A stretch of 64,000 bases of DNA from contig NZ_BOON01000002.1 of the NCBI RefSeq assembly GCF_016863255.1, positions 124,001 through 188,000 on the forward strand. The letters are read 5' to 3'. This DNA comes from Planosporangium mesophilum. Its GTDB lineage: Bacteria > Actinomycetota > Actinomycetes > Mycobacteriales > Micromonosporaceae. The translations under genes and the position numbers were made by a program. Shown here in pieces: positions 9,688 through 19,600 of this stretch (positions within the stretch are counted from its first letter, which is position 1; each line of letters opens with the position of its first letter). The notes below the pieces were generated by a model. That model was given only the letters and a program-made list of their open reading frames with translations. It searched no databases and was not told the origin of the DNA.

Positions 9688-10962
9688 CTACGCCTCTGCC
9701 CCCAGCAGCGCGTCGACAAACTGCGCCGGCTCGAAGGGTGCCAGATCGTCCGGCCCTTCTCCCAGCCCGACCAGCTTGACGGGGATGCCGAGCTTGCGCT
9801 GTACGGCAATCACGATGCCACCCTTGGCCGTACCGTCCAGCTTCGTCAACGCCACCCCGGTCACGTCGACCACCTCGGTGAACACCCGTGCCTGCTCCAG
9901 TCCGTTCTGCCCGGTCGTGGCGTCCAGGATCAGCAGCGTCTCGTCGACCGGCCCGTGCCGCTCGATCACCCGCTTGACCTTGGCCAACTCGTCCATCAGG
10001 CCGACCTTGTTCTGCAGCCGGCCGGCGGTGTCGATCAGGACGCTGTCCACGCCGGTCTCGGTACCGCGCTTGACGGTGTCGAACGCGACCGCGGCCGGGT
10101 CGCCGCCCTCGGGACCGCGTACGACCTCGGCGCCGACCCGACCGGCCCAGGTGGCGAGCTGGTCGGCGGCGGCGGCGCGGAACGTGTCGGCGGCGCCGAG
10201 CAGCACCGAGTGGCCGTCCGCGATCAGTACCCGGGCGATCTTTCCGCAGGTGGTGGTCTTGCCGGCGCCGTTGACGCCGACGACGAGCACCACGGCGGGC
10301 CGGCCGTCGTGCGGGGTGGCCTTCAGGGTGCGGTCCATGTCCGGGCCGAGCGCGGCCGTCAGCTCGTCGGCCACCAGCTTGCGCAGCTCGGCGGGCGAGG
10401 ACGTACCGAGGACCCGGGCGCGCTCGCGCAGCCGCTCGACGATCTCGGTGGTGGCCTGGACACCGACGTCGGCACCGATCAGGGTCTCCTCGACCTCGTC
10501 CCAGGCGTCGTCGTCGAGCCGGTCCCGCGACAGGATGGCCAGCAGGCCCTTGCCGAGGGCGTTCTGGGAACGGGACAGCCGCGAGCGCAGGCGGACCAGG
10601 CGGCCGGCGGTCGGCGCGGGGGTCTCGACCGCGGGCGCGGGCGGCGCCTCCTCCACCGGAGGAGCCGTCGGTGGCGTGGGAGGCGCGGGCGGGGCCTTCT
10701 CGACCGGCGGCGCCGGAGGAGCCGCCGGTGGTGCCTTCTGCACCGGCACCCGCTCGACCGGCGGCGCCTTCCCGGTTGGCGGTGCCTTCTCGACCGGCGG
10801 CTTCCGTACCGGTGGAGCCTCGATCGTGGGCGCCCCCGCCTCGGGTCGCTGCGGGGCCGGAGGCGGCCCGGGCCGCCTCCGGCGCAGGGGCGCGAGCAGG
10901 GCGGCGGCCCCCGCGAGCAGCAGGACGAACAGGACCAGACCGATGGCTACGTACGTGTCCAT
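9688..10962 (-). CDS. ftsY: Signal recognition particle receptor FtsY
   Basis: SRP receptor GTPase that pairs with Ffh at the membrane. The 424-residue protein starts at ATG 10962 (AGGA eight bases upstream) with a single hydrophobic helix (about residues 4-24), a basic stretch, and then a Pro/Ala/Val/Lys-rich linker of roughly 80 residues made of repeated KAPP-like units. The NG domain shows GVNGAGKTTTCGK, DTAGRLQNK and LTKLDGTAKGG. The transmembrane helix plus long linker is typical of actinobacterial FtsY, unlike the acidic A domain of E. coli. It is divergent from the PhoD-like gene. Confidence 0.96.
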   Translation of the reverse strand: MDTYVAIGLVLFVLLLAGAAALLAPLRRRRPGPPPAPQRPEAGAPTIEAPPVRKPPVEKAPPTGKAPPVERVPVQKAPPAAPPAPPVEKAPPAPPTPPTAPPVEEAPPAPAVETPAPTAGRLVRLRSRLSRSQNALGKGLLAILSRDRLDDDAWDEVEETLIGADVGVQATTEIVERLRERARVLGTSSPAELRKLVADELTAALGPDMDRTLKATPHDGRPAVVLVVGVNGAGKTTTCGKIARVLIADGHSVLLGAADTFRAAAADQLATWAGRVGAEVVRGPEGGDPAAVAFDTVKRGTETGVDSVLIDTAGRLQNKVGLMDELAKVKRVIERHGPVDETLLILDATTGQNGLEQARVFTEVVDVTGVALTKLDGTAKGGIVIAVQRKLGIPVKLVGLGEGPDDLAPFEPAQFVDALLGAEA

Positions 10963-11089
10963 TCCCAAAATCCTGGCAGACGCGCCGTGGTCGGGCCCGT
11001 CGGGTCACCGGGCAGCGGTTCCGGCCGTCGTTTGGCGAACACCGCTGCGGCGGGCATTATCGATTCTCCCCTCACCGTGGAGCGCCCCC

Positions 11090-12763
11090 ATGCCCGTCTC
11101 CGCCGAGCTCGTCCTCGGTCCCGTCCTGCGCCGGATCGCCGGATCCCGCGCGACGATCTGGGTCCAGACTGCCCGGCCGGCCACCGTCGAGATCCGTACC
11201 GCGACCGGCGCGGGTGGTGCCGCGAAGACCTTCACCGCGTACGGGCGGCACTACGCGCTCGTCGTGGTCGACGGGCTGCGACCGGCCGGCGTCCACGAGT
11301 ACGAGGTGCTGCTCGACGGCGAGTCGGTGTGGCCGCCGCCGAACTACCGCTATCCGGCACCGGCGATCCGCACCCGCGGCGCCGAGGACCCGGTACGCCT
11401 GGTCTACGGCTCCTGCCGGCAGGCCAACCCGCACGTCACCGACAAGCACCCGCCGGACGCGCTGGACGCGTACGCGGTCCGACTGGCCGCCGCGGTCCGC
11501 AACGGCACCGCGGCGACCCAGTGGCCCGACTCCCTGCTGCTGCTGGGCGACCAGGTGTACGCCGACGAGACCTCCCCCGCGGTCCGGGGCTGGCTGCGGC
11601 GGCGCAGGCACCGGCGCCGCCCGGACGCGCCCGCCACCCAGGTGGTCGGGTTCGACGAGTACACCAAGCTGTACCTGGAGTCCTGGGCCGACCCGGACGT
11701 GCGCTGGCTGCTGTCGACCGTGCCGAGCCTGATGATCTTCGACGACCACGAGATCATCGACGACTGGAACACCTCGGAGTCGTGGCGGCGCGACCAGGGG
11801 GCGCAGTCGTGGTGGGCGGAGCGGATCGCGGCCGGGCTCTCGTCGTACTGGGTGTACCAGCACCTGGGGAACCTCTCGCCGGAGGAGCTCGCCGACGACC
11901 CGGTCTACCGCGAGGTCACCGCTGCAGGCGACGCCACCCGGGTGCTCGCCGACTTCGGAGCGCGCGCCGACAGCGAGCGCGGTGGGTACCGGTGGAGCTA
12001 CGCGCTCGACCTCGGGCGTACCCGGATCGTGATGCTCGACAACCGCGCCGGTCGCCAGCTGGAGCCGGGTAAGCGGGCGATGCTGTCCGACCACGAGTGG
12101 GACTGGGTGGTCGGCACCGTCACCGGAGGTGACCGCGGTCACGCTGACGGCGCCGACGATTTCGACCATCTGGTCCTGGGCTCGTCACTGCCGTGGCTGC
12201 TGGCGCCCGCGGTGCACCACGTGGAGGCGATGAACGAGCGGATGTGCGACTCACCCCGGCCGTGGGTGGCCGCGCCCGCCGAGCGGCTGCGCCGGCTGCT
12301 GGACCTGGAGCACTGGGCCGCGTTCGGCCGCTCGTTCGACGCCCTCGCCACCCTGCTGGGCCAGCTCGGGTCGGCCGCCGAGGGGCCGGCCACGATCAGT
12401 GTGCTCTCCGGGGACGTGCACCACTCGTACGCCGCGCGCGTCCGGTACGGCCCCGACGTGCACAGCCCGGTCCACCAGTTGACCTGCTCACCGGTGCACA
12501 ACGGGCTGCCCGGCGCGATCAAGGTCGCGGCGCGGGTGGGCTGGAGCCGGGGCGCCGGCCGGTTCGCCCGGGGGCTGGCGAAGCTCGCCGGTACCCCCGG
12601 CCCGAGCGTGCGATGGGACCTGGTGACCGGGCCGTTCTTCGGCAACGCGGTCAGCACCCTGATCCACCGGGGGCGGGAGGGGTACGCGTTGATCGAGGGG
12701 ACGGACGCGAAGGGGCGGCTGAACCAGCTCGGCGCGGTCCGGCTACACGACCGCCGACCGTGA
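11090..12763 (+). CDS. PhoD-like alkaline phosphatase-family metallophosphatase
   Basis: 557 residues from ATG 11090. A Fn3-like N-terminal domain (about residues 5-95) precedes a PhoD-type metallophosphatase core with YGSCRQ, LLLGDQVYADE, IFDDHEIIDDWN and LSGDVHHSYAA, which carry the predicted metal ligands. No Tat or Sec signal is visible, although classical PhoD enzymes are exported phosphodiesterases, so this one is predicted to be cytoplasmic. The substrate is unknown. Its 3' end overlaps the convergent MFS gene by 21 bases. Confidence 0.8.
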   Translation: MPVSAELVLGPVLRRIAGSRATIWVQTARPATVEIRTATGAGGAAKTFTAYGRHYALVVVDGLRPAGVHEYEVLLDGESVWPPPNYRYPAPAIRTRGAEDPVRLVYGSCRQANPHVTDKHPPDALDAYAVRLAAAVRNGTAATQWPDSLLLLGDQVYADETSPAVRGWLRRRRHRRRPDAPATQVVGFDEYTKLYLESWADPDVRWLLSTVPSLMIFDDHEIIDDWNTSESWRRDQGAQSWWAERIAAGLSSYWVYQHLGNLSPEELADDPVYREVTAAGDATRVLADFGARADSERGGYRWSYALDLGRTRIVMLDNRAGRQLEPGKRAMLSDHEWDWVVGTVTGGDRGHADGADDFDHLVLGSSLPWLLAPAVHHVEAMNERMCDSPRPWVAAPAERLRRLLDLEHWAAFGRSFDALATLLGQLGSAAEGPATISVLSGDVHHSYAARVRYGPDVHSPVHQLTCSPVHNGLPGAIKVAARVGWSRGAGRFARGLAKLAGTPGPSVRWDLVTGPFFGNAVSTLIHRGREGYALIEGTDAKGRLNQLGAVRLHDRRP

Positions 12764-13939
12764 CGCCTCCGGCTCGGTCGAAGGCTCGACCGCCCCGACG
12801 ATCCGGCCCAGGACCGACGTGACGAGCGCGAGCCCGACCGGGACGAGCAGGCCGGCGCGCAGCGACGTGGCGTTGGCCAGATAGCCGATCACCACCGGGC
12901 CGATGAGCAGGCCGCCGTACCCCATCGCGCCGGCCTGCGCGATGGACGCCCCCGTGCTGTCGAGCGCGCCCGCGATCGAGAACGTCAGCGGCACGACGGT
13001 GCAGATCGCCAGGCCGACCAGGAAGAACCCGAGCAGCGCAAGCCCCCAGTGCGCAGCGGCCACCACGACGACCAGGCCGGCGGCGGCGCCCACGCCGGCG
13101 CAGGTCAGCATCGCGCGGGCGCCGACGCGCCGCCGCACGGCGTCCCCGAACACCCGGCCGATGATCATTGCCGCCTCGAAGCACGGGTACGCCAGCGCGG
13201 CCACCGCCTCCCGGGCGTGCAGTTCGTCGCGCAGGTAGAGCCCGCCCCAGTCGGCCACGGAGCCCTCGATGATGAACGACGCGCAGGTCACCGCGCCGAT
13301 CAGGTAGACCGCTCTCGGTACCCGGACACGGGCCACCGGCGCGTCGCCCCGCGCCGGCCGGTCTGCCACGTAGGTCGGCAGCAGCGCCAGCGCCACGGGC
13401 ACACCGAGGACGGCCATGCCGACCACCGTCTGGGTGAAGGTCAGCTGAAGGTACGCGCTGAGCGCGCCCAGGAGGCCGCCGGCGACCGAGCCGATGCTCC
13501 AGCCGGCGTGCGCGCCGTTCATCAGGTGCCGGCCGGTTCTCCGCTCCAGCACCGCGACCTGGGCGTTCATGCCGATGTCGAGCGCACCGAACGCGACGCC
13601 GAACAGCGCCGCCGCGACCAGCAGCGTGGAGTACGTCGGCGCGACGCCGATCCCGGCCAACAGGGCGGCCGCCGCGGGGGCGGACAGCGCCAGCGTCCAG
13701 CGGCTACCCAGCCGGGCGACCGCCCGCTGGGTCGCCTGCATGGCGATCAGGGCCGCGATGCCCCACACCAGTACGGTCGTGCCCACGTCGGCCGGGCTGA
13801 GCTCCAGCGTGTCGGTGAGGGCCGGGATGCGGACGGTCCACACCGCACAGAGCGCTCCGGCAAGGCCGAACGTCGCGGTGCTGCCGATCCTGGCCCGCGC
13901 CAGCTCGGCCGGGAGCCGATCCAGCCGGGTCTTCCGCAC
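12743..13939 (-). CDS. Major facilitator superfamily permease
   Basis: 398 residues from GTG 13939 (AGGG upstream). About twelve hydrophobic segments arranged as two halves show a typical MFS profile, with short basic loops such as QRAVARLGSRW. The overall pattern resembles the YbjJ-like group of small-molecule exporters, but no substrate can be assigned. The 3' end overlaps the convergent PhoD-like gene by 21 bases. About 60 bases separate its start from the propeller-protein stop on the same strand. Confidence 0.8.
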   Translation of the reverse strand: MRKTRLDRLPAELARARIGSTATFGLAGALCAVWTVRIPALTDTLELSPADVGTTVLVWGIAALIAMQATQRAVARLGSRWTLALSAPAAAALLAGIGVAPTYSTLLVAAALFGVAFGALDIGMNAQVAVLERRTGRHLMNGAHAGWSIGSVAGGLLGALSAYLQLTFTQTVVGMAVLGVPVALALLPTYVADRPARGDAPVARVRVPRAVYLIGAVTCASFIIEGSVADWGGLYLRDELHAREAVAALAYPCFEAAMIIGRVFGDAVRRRVGARAMLTCAGVGAAAGLVVVVAAAHWGLALLGFFLVGLAICTVVPLTFSIAGALDSTGASIAQAGAMGYGGLLIGPVVIGYLANATSLRAGLLVPVGLALVTSVLGRIVGAVEPSTEPEASRSAVV

Positions 13940-13999
13940 GCGGCCACCCTAACCCGTTAACGATCATCACGAGCGGTGTGTGATCACTCACAGCACGCG

Positions 14000-15409
14000 C
14001 TACCGACGCCAGCCGCCGGCGCGGCGGTACCGCCGGCGTGACAGCGCCGCCGCGACGCCGCAGACCAGCGCACCGAGCAGCAGCCAGCCGGCAAGCGCCG
14101 GCACCGCGAACCGGCCGAGCACCGCGGGCAGGCCCGGCGGGTCACCACGCCGGGTCTCCCCACCGGCGATCACGTCGCTCGCCACGTCGACGGAGAGCAC
14201 GTCCTGGTCCGGCGCGGTGAGCAGGGTGCGCGGCCGAGCGCCGGGCGCGCACGCGAGGACCCGTACCGCGCGTACCCAGTCGTACGCGGTCAACCCGACG
14301 TGCGACCCCGACAGCGCGCCGGCCCCCGTGGTGAAGTCCACCACCTTGATGCCAGGCTCCGGGTACAGCGCCGCCACCACCGCCTCACCCCGGGGTGACC
14401 AGCCGAGCAGCCGGACCGCCACCAGACCGGTCAACTCGGGCAGCGCCGGCCGTGCCGCGTCCGCGCCGGTGGCCGGTTCGACCACCCGCAGCCGCCAGCG
14501 CGACGGGTACGCCTCCCCCGGGCAGCACCCGCGCTGCTCGGCGAGGACGAGCGCGTCGCCGGCCGGCGTCCACGCCCCCTTGCCGGCCAGGCGGGTCCGC
14601 GGCGGCGCCGCGAACCGGTTGAGCACCCGCCCTTCGAGATCCGCGACGGACACGGTGGTGCCCGACTGGTACGCCAGCCGCCCGCCGTCCGGGGCGAACG
14701 CCGCCACGTACCCGTCGACCACGGATCCGGGATCCAGGTCGGCGATCCTGTGGTGCTCCCCGGTCGCGGGGTCGACCAGATGCAGCACGGCGCTCCTGGG
14801 TGTCGGCACCATGACCCCGCCGGGCCGGGTGTCGTACGGCGCGACCAGAGCGATCACGGCCGCCCACCGCCCGTCCGGCGACCAGACGGCCGGAATGGTG
14901 AACTCCCCGCCGAGCGCCGGCCAGGCCTGGCTGCGGCCGCTGGAGAGGTCGTGGACCCCGTCCGGGGTGGCGACCCGGCCGCCGTCCGGCGACAGCAGCG
15001 CCTGCTCGCCCGCGTAGTTGTAGTGCCCCGAGGCGAGCACTCCGTACCGGTCGGTACTGGCTCCCACCGCGATGACCTCACCCTTGGCCTGCCACCGACT
15101 GTTACCGCCGAAGAGGACCGCCGCCGGTCCGGGCCGCGCGGATAGCGCGCCCGTCGTGCCCAGCGGTGGTGCGGCCACCCGGTCGGGCAGCGAGGGTACG
15201 GCCGGCCCCGAGGCCGGCGGCACGGTGCGCACCCCGAGCCCGCGCACCGCGAGCGGTACGACCGCCACGAGTACCACCACCACGGCGGCCGCGACCGCCG
15301 TCCGTACCCGCCGGCGTCGCTCGGCGCCGGCCAGCGCGGCGGTGTCCACCCGGTACGCGGGCACGCTCTCGGCGTGCTCCCGCATCGCCTCTCGTAGTCG
15401 CGAGTTCAC
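14000..15409 (-). CDS. Membrane-anchored beta-propeller (WD40/TolB-like) protein paired with sigma factor
   Basis: 469 residues from GTG 15409, which overlaps the sigma-factor stop by 4 bases (GTGA) and has AAGGAGGG six bases upstream. A short cytoplasmic N-terminus (about residues 1-35, VNSRLREAMREHAESVPAYRV) leads to a transmembrane helix (about 36-58). A large extracytoplasmic region follows with repeated blade-like motifs such as LLSPDGGRVA, VWSPDGRWAA and AFAPDGGRLAY, then a C-terminal helix and basic tail. No zinc-binding anti-sigma motif (HxxxCxxC) is seen. Coupling to the sigma gene suggests it senses an envelope signal or acts as a non-classical anti-sigma factor; that is inference. 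Confidence 0.75.
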   Translation of the reverse strand: MNSRLREAMREHAESVPAYRVDTAALAGAERRRRVRTAVAAAVVVVLVAVVPLAVRGLGVRTVPPASGPAVPSLPDRVAAPPLGTTGALSARPGPAAVLFGGNSRWQAKGEVIAVGASTDRYGVLASGHYNYAGEQALLSPDGGRVATPDGVHDLSSGRSQAWPALGGEFTIPAVWSPDGRWAAVIALVAPYDTRPGGVMVPTPRSAVLHLVDPATGEHHRIADLDPGSVVDGYVAAFAPDGGRLAYQSGTTVSVADLEGRVLNRFAAPPRTRLAGKGAWTPAGDALVLAEQRGCCPGEAYPSRWRLRVVEPATGADAARPALPELTGLVAVRLLGWSPRGEAVVAALYPEPGIKVVDFTTGAGALSGSHVGLTAYDWVRAVRVLACAPGARPRTLLTAPDQDVLSVDVASDVIAGGETRRGDPPGLPAVLGRFAVPALAGWLLLGALVCGVAAALSRRRYRRAGGWRR

Positions 15410-15942
15410 AGCCGACCCTCCTTGACCGGATCCGGCGAACCGACGGTGTCGACCAGGTGCGGGGCGACCGCGCGCAGGCGGCGGAGCCCGTCGTGCGCGT
15501 GGCGCTTGACCGTGCCGAGGCTGCAGCCCAGCGCCTCGGCCACCTGGGCCTCGCTGAGGTCTTCGTAGAAGCGCAGCACGAGGACGGTGCGCTGGCGGGC
15601 GGTGAGCCGGACGAGCGCGTCGTCGAGGCTGATGCGCAGCACCGCGCCGGGGTACGGGTCGCCGCCGCTGCGCTCCGGCGGCTCGGCGGCCAGCCGTTCG
15701 GCCACCCGGCGCCGCCGCCACCAGGACATCTGCAGGTGGTACATGGTGCGCCGGACGTAGGCCTCCGGGTCCTGCGCCCGTACCCGCCGCCAGTGCCGCA
15801 GCACCCGGGCCAGCGCCGACTGGAGCAGGTCCTCCGCCAACTGGTGGTCACCGGTCAGCAGGTACGCGGTCTTCGACAGCGCGGCCGTCCGCGCCGCCAC
15901 GAACTCGCCGAAGCCCGGGTAGCGGTCCTCGTCCTGGTTCAC
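15406..15942 (-). CDS. RNA polymerase sigma factor, ECF/SigE-like subfamily
   Basis: 178 residues from GTG 15942, preceded by GAGGAG with 6-base spacing; a GTG two codons upstream overlaps that site. Region 2 (FVAARTAALSKTAYLLTGDHQLAEDLLQSALARVL) and region 4 (LTARQRTVLVLRFYEDLSEAQVAEALGCSLGTVKRH) are both evident. This is the group typical of actinobacteria (SigE family, about 170-180 residues). The gene is coupled to the downstream membrane beta-propeller protein. The target regulon is unknown. Confidence 0.9.
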   Translation of the reverse strand: MNQDEDRYPGFGEFVAARTAALSKTAYLLTGDHQLAEDLLQSALARVLRHWRRVRAQDPEAYVRRTMYHLQMSWWRRRRVAERLAAEPPERSGGDPYPGAVLRISLDDALVRLTARQRTVLVLRFYEDLSEAQVAEALGCSLGTVKRHAHDGLRRLRAVAPHLVDTVGSPDPVKEGRL

Positions 15943-16000
15943 CCGCACCTCCTCACCCCTGTTAACGCCTGGGTGCGGGTGTTTGGTTGAGGACGGATCT

Positions 16001-16642
16001 CTACAGGCCGAGGGCGGCGCGCAGGTACGGGAAGTCCTGCGGCCCGGTGTACCGGTACGCCGACAGCCCGGCGACCCGGGCGGCGCGGACGTCCCGGTCG
16101 TCGTCGTCGACGAACAGGCACCGGCTCGGCGGCCTCTCCATGGCGAGGCACGCCTTGACGAAGAACTCCTTCGCCGGCTTGTGCACGCCGATCTCCGACG
16201 AGTTGACGATCACGTCGAAGTGGTCGGCCAGCCCGTACTCGGCGATGACCTGGTCGAAGTCGCCCATGGCGTTGGCGGCCAGCCCGACCCGCCGGCCGGC
16301 GACGCGTACCTCGTCGACGAAGGCGAGCACCTCCGGTACGACCTCGCCGCGGTGGGCCTGGACCTCGGCCACCAGGGTGCGGGCCGGCTCCAGCCCGCCG
16401 ACGCGGTCAGCGACGGCGTGCGCGATCCCGTCCATCCAGTCGGCGCGGGAGACCTCCCCGGCGAGGGCCTGGCGTAGCCGGCCCCACTGCCCGCCGATGT
16501 CGCGGACGGTCCCCGGCTCCAGGCCGTACCGCTTCTCGACCTCGACGCCGGACGCCGGGTCGTACCGGAACACCACGCCCTCGAAGTCGACCAACAGGGC
16601 GTCTGCCCGTTGCCGCGGCGCCCGCATCGCCTGGGTCGTCAT
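16001..16642 (-). CDS. HAD-superfamily hydrolase overlapping smc
   Basis: 213 residues starting at ATG 16642, which overlaps the smc stop by 4 bases (ATGA), implying coupled translation. The fold is a haloacid dehalogenase-like phosphatase: motif I is LLVDFEGVVF, a helical cap follows, motif II lies around VGLAANAMGDF, Lys is in VHKPAKEFF, and motif IV is FVDDDDRDV. Motif I reads D-x-E rather than the usual D-x-D, so the acid/base aspartate is replaced by glutamate. Substrate unknown; it may act on a small phosphorylated metabolite. Confidence 0.8.
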   Translation of the reverse strand: MTTQAMRAPRQRADALLVDFEGVVFRYDPASGVEVEKRYGLEPGTVRDIGGQWGRLRQALAGEVSRADWMDGIAHAVADRVGGLEPARTLVAEVQAHRGEVVPEVLAFVDEVRVAGRRVGLAANAMGDFDQVIAEYGLADHFDVIVNSSEIGVHKPAKEFFVKACLAMERPPSRCLFVDDDDRDVRAARVAGLSAYRYTGPQDFPYLRAALGL

Positions 16643-19600
16643 GCCGCCTCGTCCCGGTTCAGCCGCTGGCTGATCACCTCGGTCACACCGTTGCGCATGG
16701 TCACGCCGTACAGGGCGTCAGCGACCTCCATGGTGCGCTTCTGGTGGGTGATAATGATCAACTGGCTCTTCTCCCGGAGCTGCTCGAACAGCGTGATCAG
16801 TCGGCCGAGGTTGACGTCGTCGAGGGCCGCCTCGACCTCGTCCATGATGTAGAACGGGCTGGGGCGCGCCCGGAAGATCGCGCAGAGCATCGCGACCGCC
16901 GTCAGGGACCGCTCCCCACCCGACAGCAGCGACAGCCGCTTGATCTTCTTGCCCGGCGGCCGGGCCTCGACCTCGACGCCGGTGGTGAGCATGTCCTCGG
17001 GGTCGGTGAGGATCAGCCGGCCCTCCCCGCCAGGGAAGAGCACCGAGAAGACCTGCTCGAACTCGCGGGCCGTGTCGCGGAACGCGTCGGCGAAGACCTC
17101 CAGGATCCGGTCGTCCACGTCCTTGACCACGGTGAGCAGGTCGCGCCGGGTCTTCTTCAGGTCCTCGAGCTGGTCGGAAAGGAACTTGAACCGCTCCTCG
17201 AGCGCGGCGAACTCCTCCAGCGCGAGCGGGTTGACCTTGCCGAGCAGGGCCAGCTCGCGTTCGCCCTTGGCGGCGCGCTTCTCCTGGGTGGCCCGGTCGT
17301 ACGGCACCGGCTCCGGCGCCGGCTTCTCCGCGGCTTCGGCGGCGGCCGCCTCGACATGGGTCGGCGGTACGAGCACGTCCGGCCCGTACTCGGCGACAAG
17401 CGTGTCCGGGTCGAGCCCGAACTCCTCGGCCGCCTTCGCCTCCAACTGCTCGATGCGCAGCCGCTGCTCGGCGCGGGCGACCTCGTCGCGGTGCACGGCG
17501 CTGGTCAGTCGTTCCAGCTCGGTACGCAGCTCGCCGGCCTGCGCACGGACCCCGACCAGCTCCTCCTCGCGCTCCGCCCTCGCCTCGGCGACGGTGTCGC
17601 GGTGCGCGGCCGCCTCCTCCAGCGTCCGCGCGATCTGCTCCAGCGCCCGCTCGGCGGCCGTGACGACGGCTCGGGCGACGGCGGCCCCACGGGCGCGGGC
17701 GGCGCGGCGGGCAGCGGCCCTCTCTCGGGCCGAGCGCTCGGCCGCGGCCTGCCGGGCCAGGGCGTCGGCCCGCCCGGCGATCGCGCCGACCCGCTCCTCG
17801 GCGGTACGCACGGCCAGCCGCACGTCCATCTCGCGCTGGCGCGCCTGCGGCACGCTGGCGGCCAGCTCGTCGCGCTCCACGGTGGACGGGTCGTCCTCGA
17901 TCGGGCTGTCCTCGGCCAGGCGCAGCCGCTCTTCCAGCTCGGCCAGCTTCATCAGCGCCTCTTCGCGGGCGGACTCGGCCTTCACCTTGCCTGCGGACAA
18001 CCGGTCGGCCTCGGCCCGCGCCGACTTCGCGGCGGCGCCGAGCTCGGCCAGCTTGCGGGCCGCCGCGTTGCGCTCTCCCTCGGCCTGCCGCTTCGCCGTG
18101 GCGGCCACCGAGACGCGCTCCTTGGCCTCGGCCACCGCCTCCCGGGCGGTCTCCAGCTCTCCCTTGAGCTGCGCCACCTGCGACTCGGCGTCGACCTTCT
18201 TCTGCCGGGCCTCCTCGACGGCCGCCTGGACCTCGATGAAGCTGGGCGCCTTGCCCGAGCCGCCGGCCGCCGCGTAGGCGCCGAACACGTCGCCGTCCGG
18301 GGTCACCGCCCGCAGCGCCGGGGCGTACCCGACGACCCGCTGCGCCGTGGCGACGTCCGGGGCGAAGACGACGTTGTTCAGGGCCCGCTTCAGCGCCGGC
18401 CGCAGCCGCTCGGGCGCCTGTACCAGGTCGAGCGCGAAGTGCGCGCCCGACGGCAGCGGCGGCCGCTCGGTACGCAGCCCGTCCTGGTCGGTGTCGGCCG
18501 AAGCGACCAGCAGCGCGGCCCGACCGGCGTCGTCGGTCTTGAGCAGGTCGACCGCGGCGATGGCGCCGTCGACGTTCTCGACGGCCACGGCGTCGGCCAG
18601 CGCGCCCAGCGCCGCGGCGAGCGCCGCCTCGTGCCCGGCCTCGACCGACAGCAGCGCGGCGACGCTGCCCAGCAGGCCGGGTACCCGGTCGGCGCGGGCC
18701 AGCAGCGCACCGGCGCCGTCCTTGCGGCGCAGGCCCATCGACAGGGCCTCCTCGCGGGCCTTCCACTGGGCGGCCTCGCGCTCCGCGGTGCGCTCCGCGT
18801 CGCTCAACTGCTTGACGGTCGCGGCGGCGGCGTCGTGGATGCGGACCGCCTCGCTGTGCCGCAGCTCCAGCTCGGCATCGTCGCGGTCGGCCTCGCTCGC
18901 CCCCGCCGCCTGCGCGTCGTACGCCTCCTGCGCGACCTCCGCCCGGGCCTGCGCCTCGGTCACCCCCGAGGCCAGCCGGGCGATCTCGTCGCTGGCGGCG
19001 GTGGTCCGACTGCGGGCCGACTCGACCTGGCCGGACAGCTTCGCCAGCCCCTCACGGCGGTCGGCGATGGCCTTGTGAGCGGCGACGAGAGCCTTCTCGG
19101 CCTCGGCCAGGCGGCGTTCGAGCTGCTGGCGGTTCTCGACCGCCTCGGCCAGCCGGTCCTGCGCGCTCTCCAGCTCCGCGCGCAGCATCGCCTCCTGCTC
19201 GCGTACCTTCTCCGACTCGGCGGCGAGCTGGTCCGGGTCGCGGCCGGGCCGCTCGTCCTCGGTACTCATCGAGAGGTTGCGCAGCCGCTCGCCGGCGAGC
19301 TGATGGGTGGAGCGGAACCGCTCCTGCAGGGCCGAGAGCCGGTACCAGGTCTCCTGCGCCCGGGCGAGCACCGGCGCGTCGGCCGCGTGCGCGGCCTCCA
19401 GCGCGGTCAACCGGGCGCCGACCTCGGCCGCCTGCCGCTCGATCTGCTCGCGCCGCTCACGCAGCGCCGTCTCGTCGGCGATCTCCTTGTCCAGGGTCTC
19501 GCGCAGCGTCGCGAGATCGTCGGCGAGCAGCCGCAGCCGGGCGTCGCGCAGGTCGGCCTGGATGCCGGCGGCGCGCCGGGCCACCTCGGCCTGCTTTCCC

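Noticed and set aside
9182-11089. Plus-strand open frame extending upstream of the PhoD-like gene across ftsY
   Set aside because: The part before 11090 is antisense to ftsY and shows no protein-like sequence; the family N-terminus starts at 11090.
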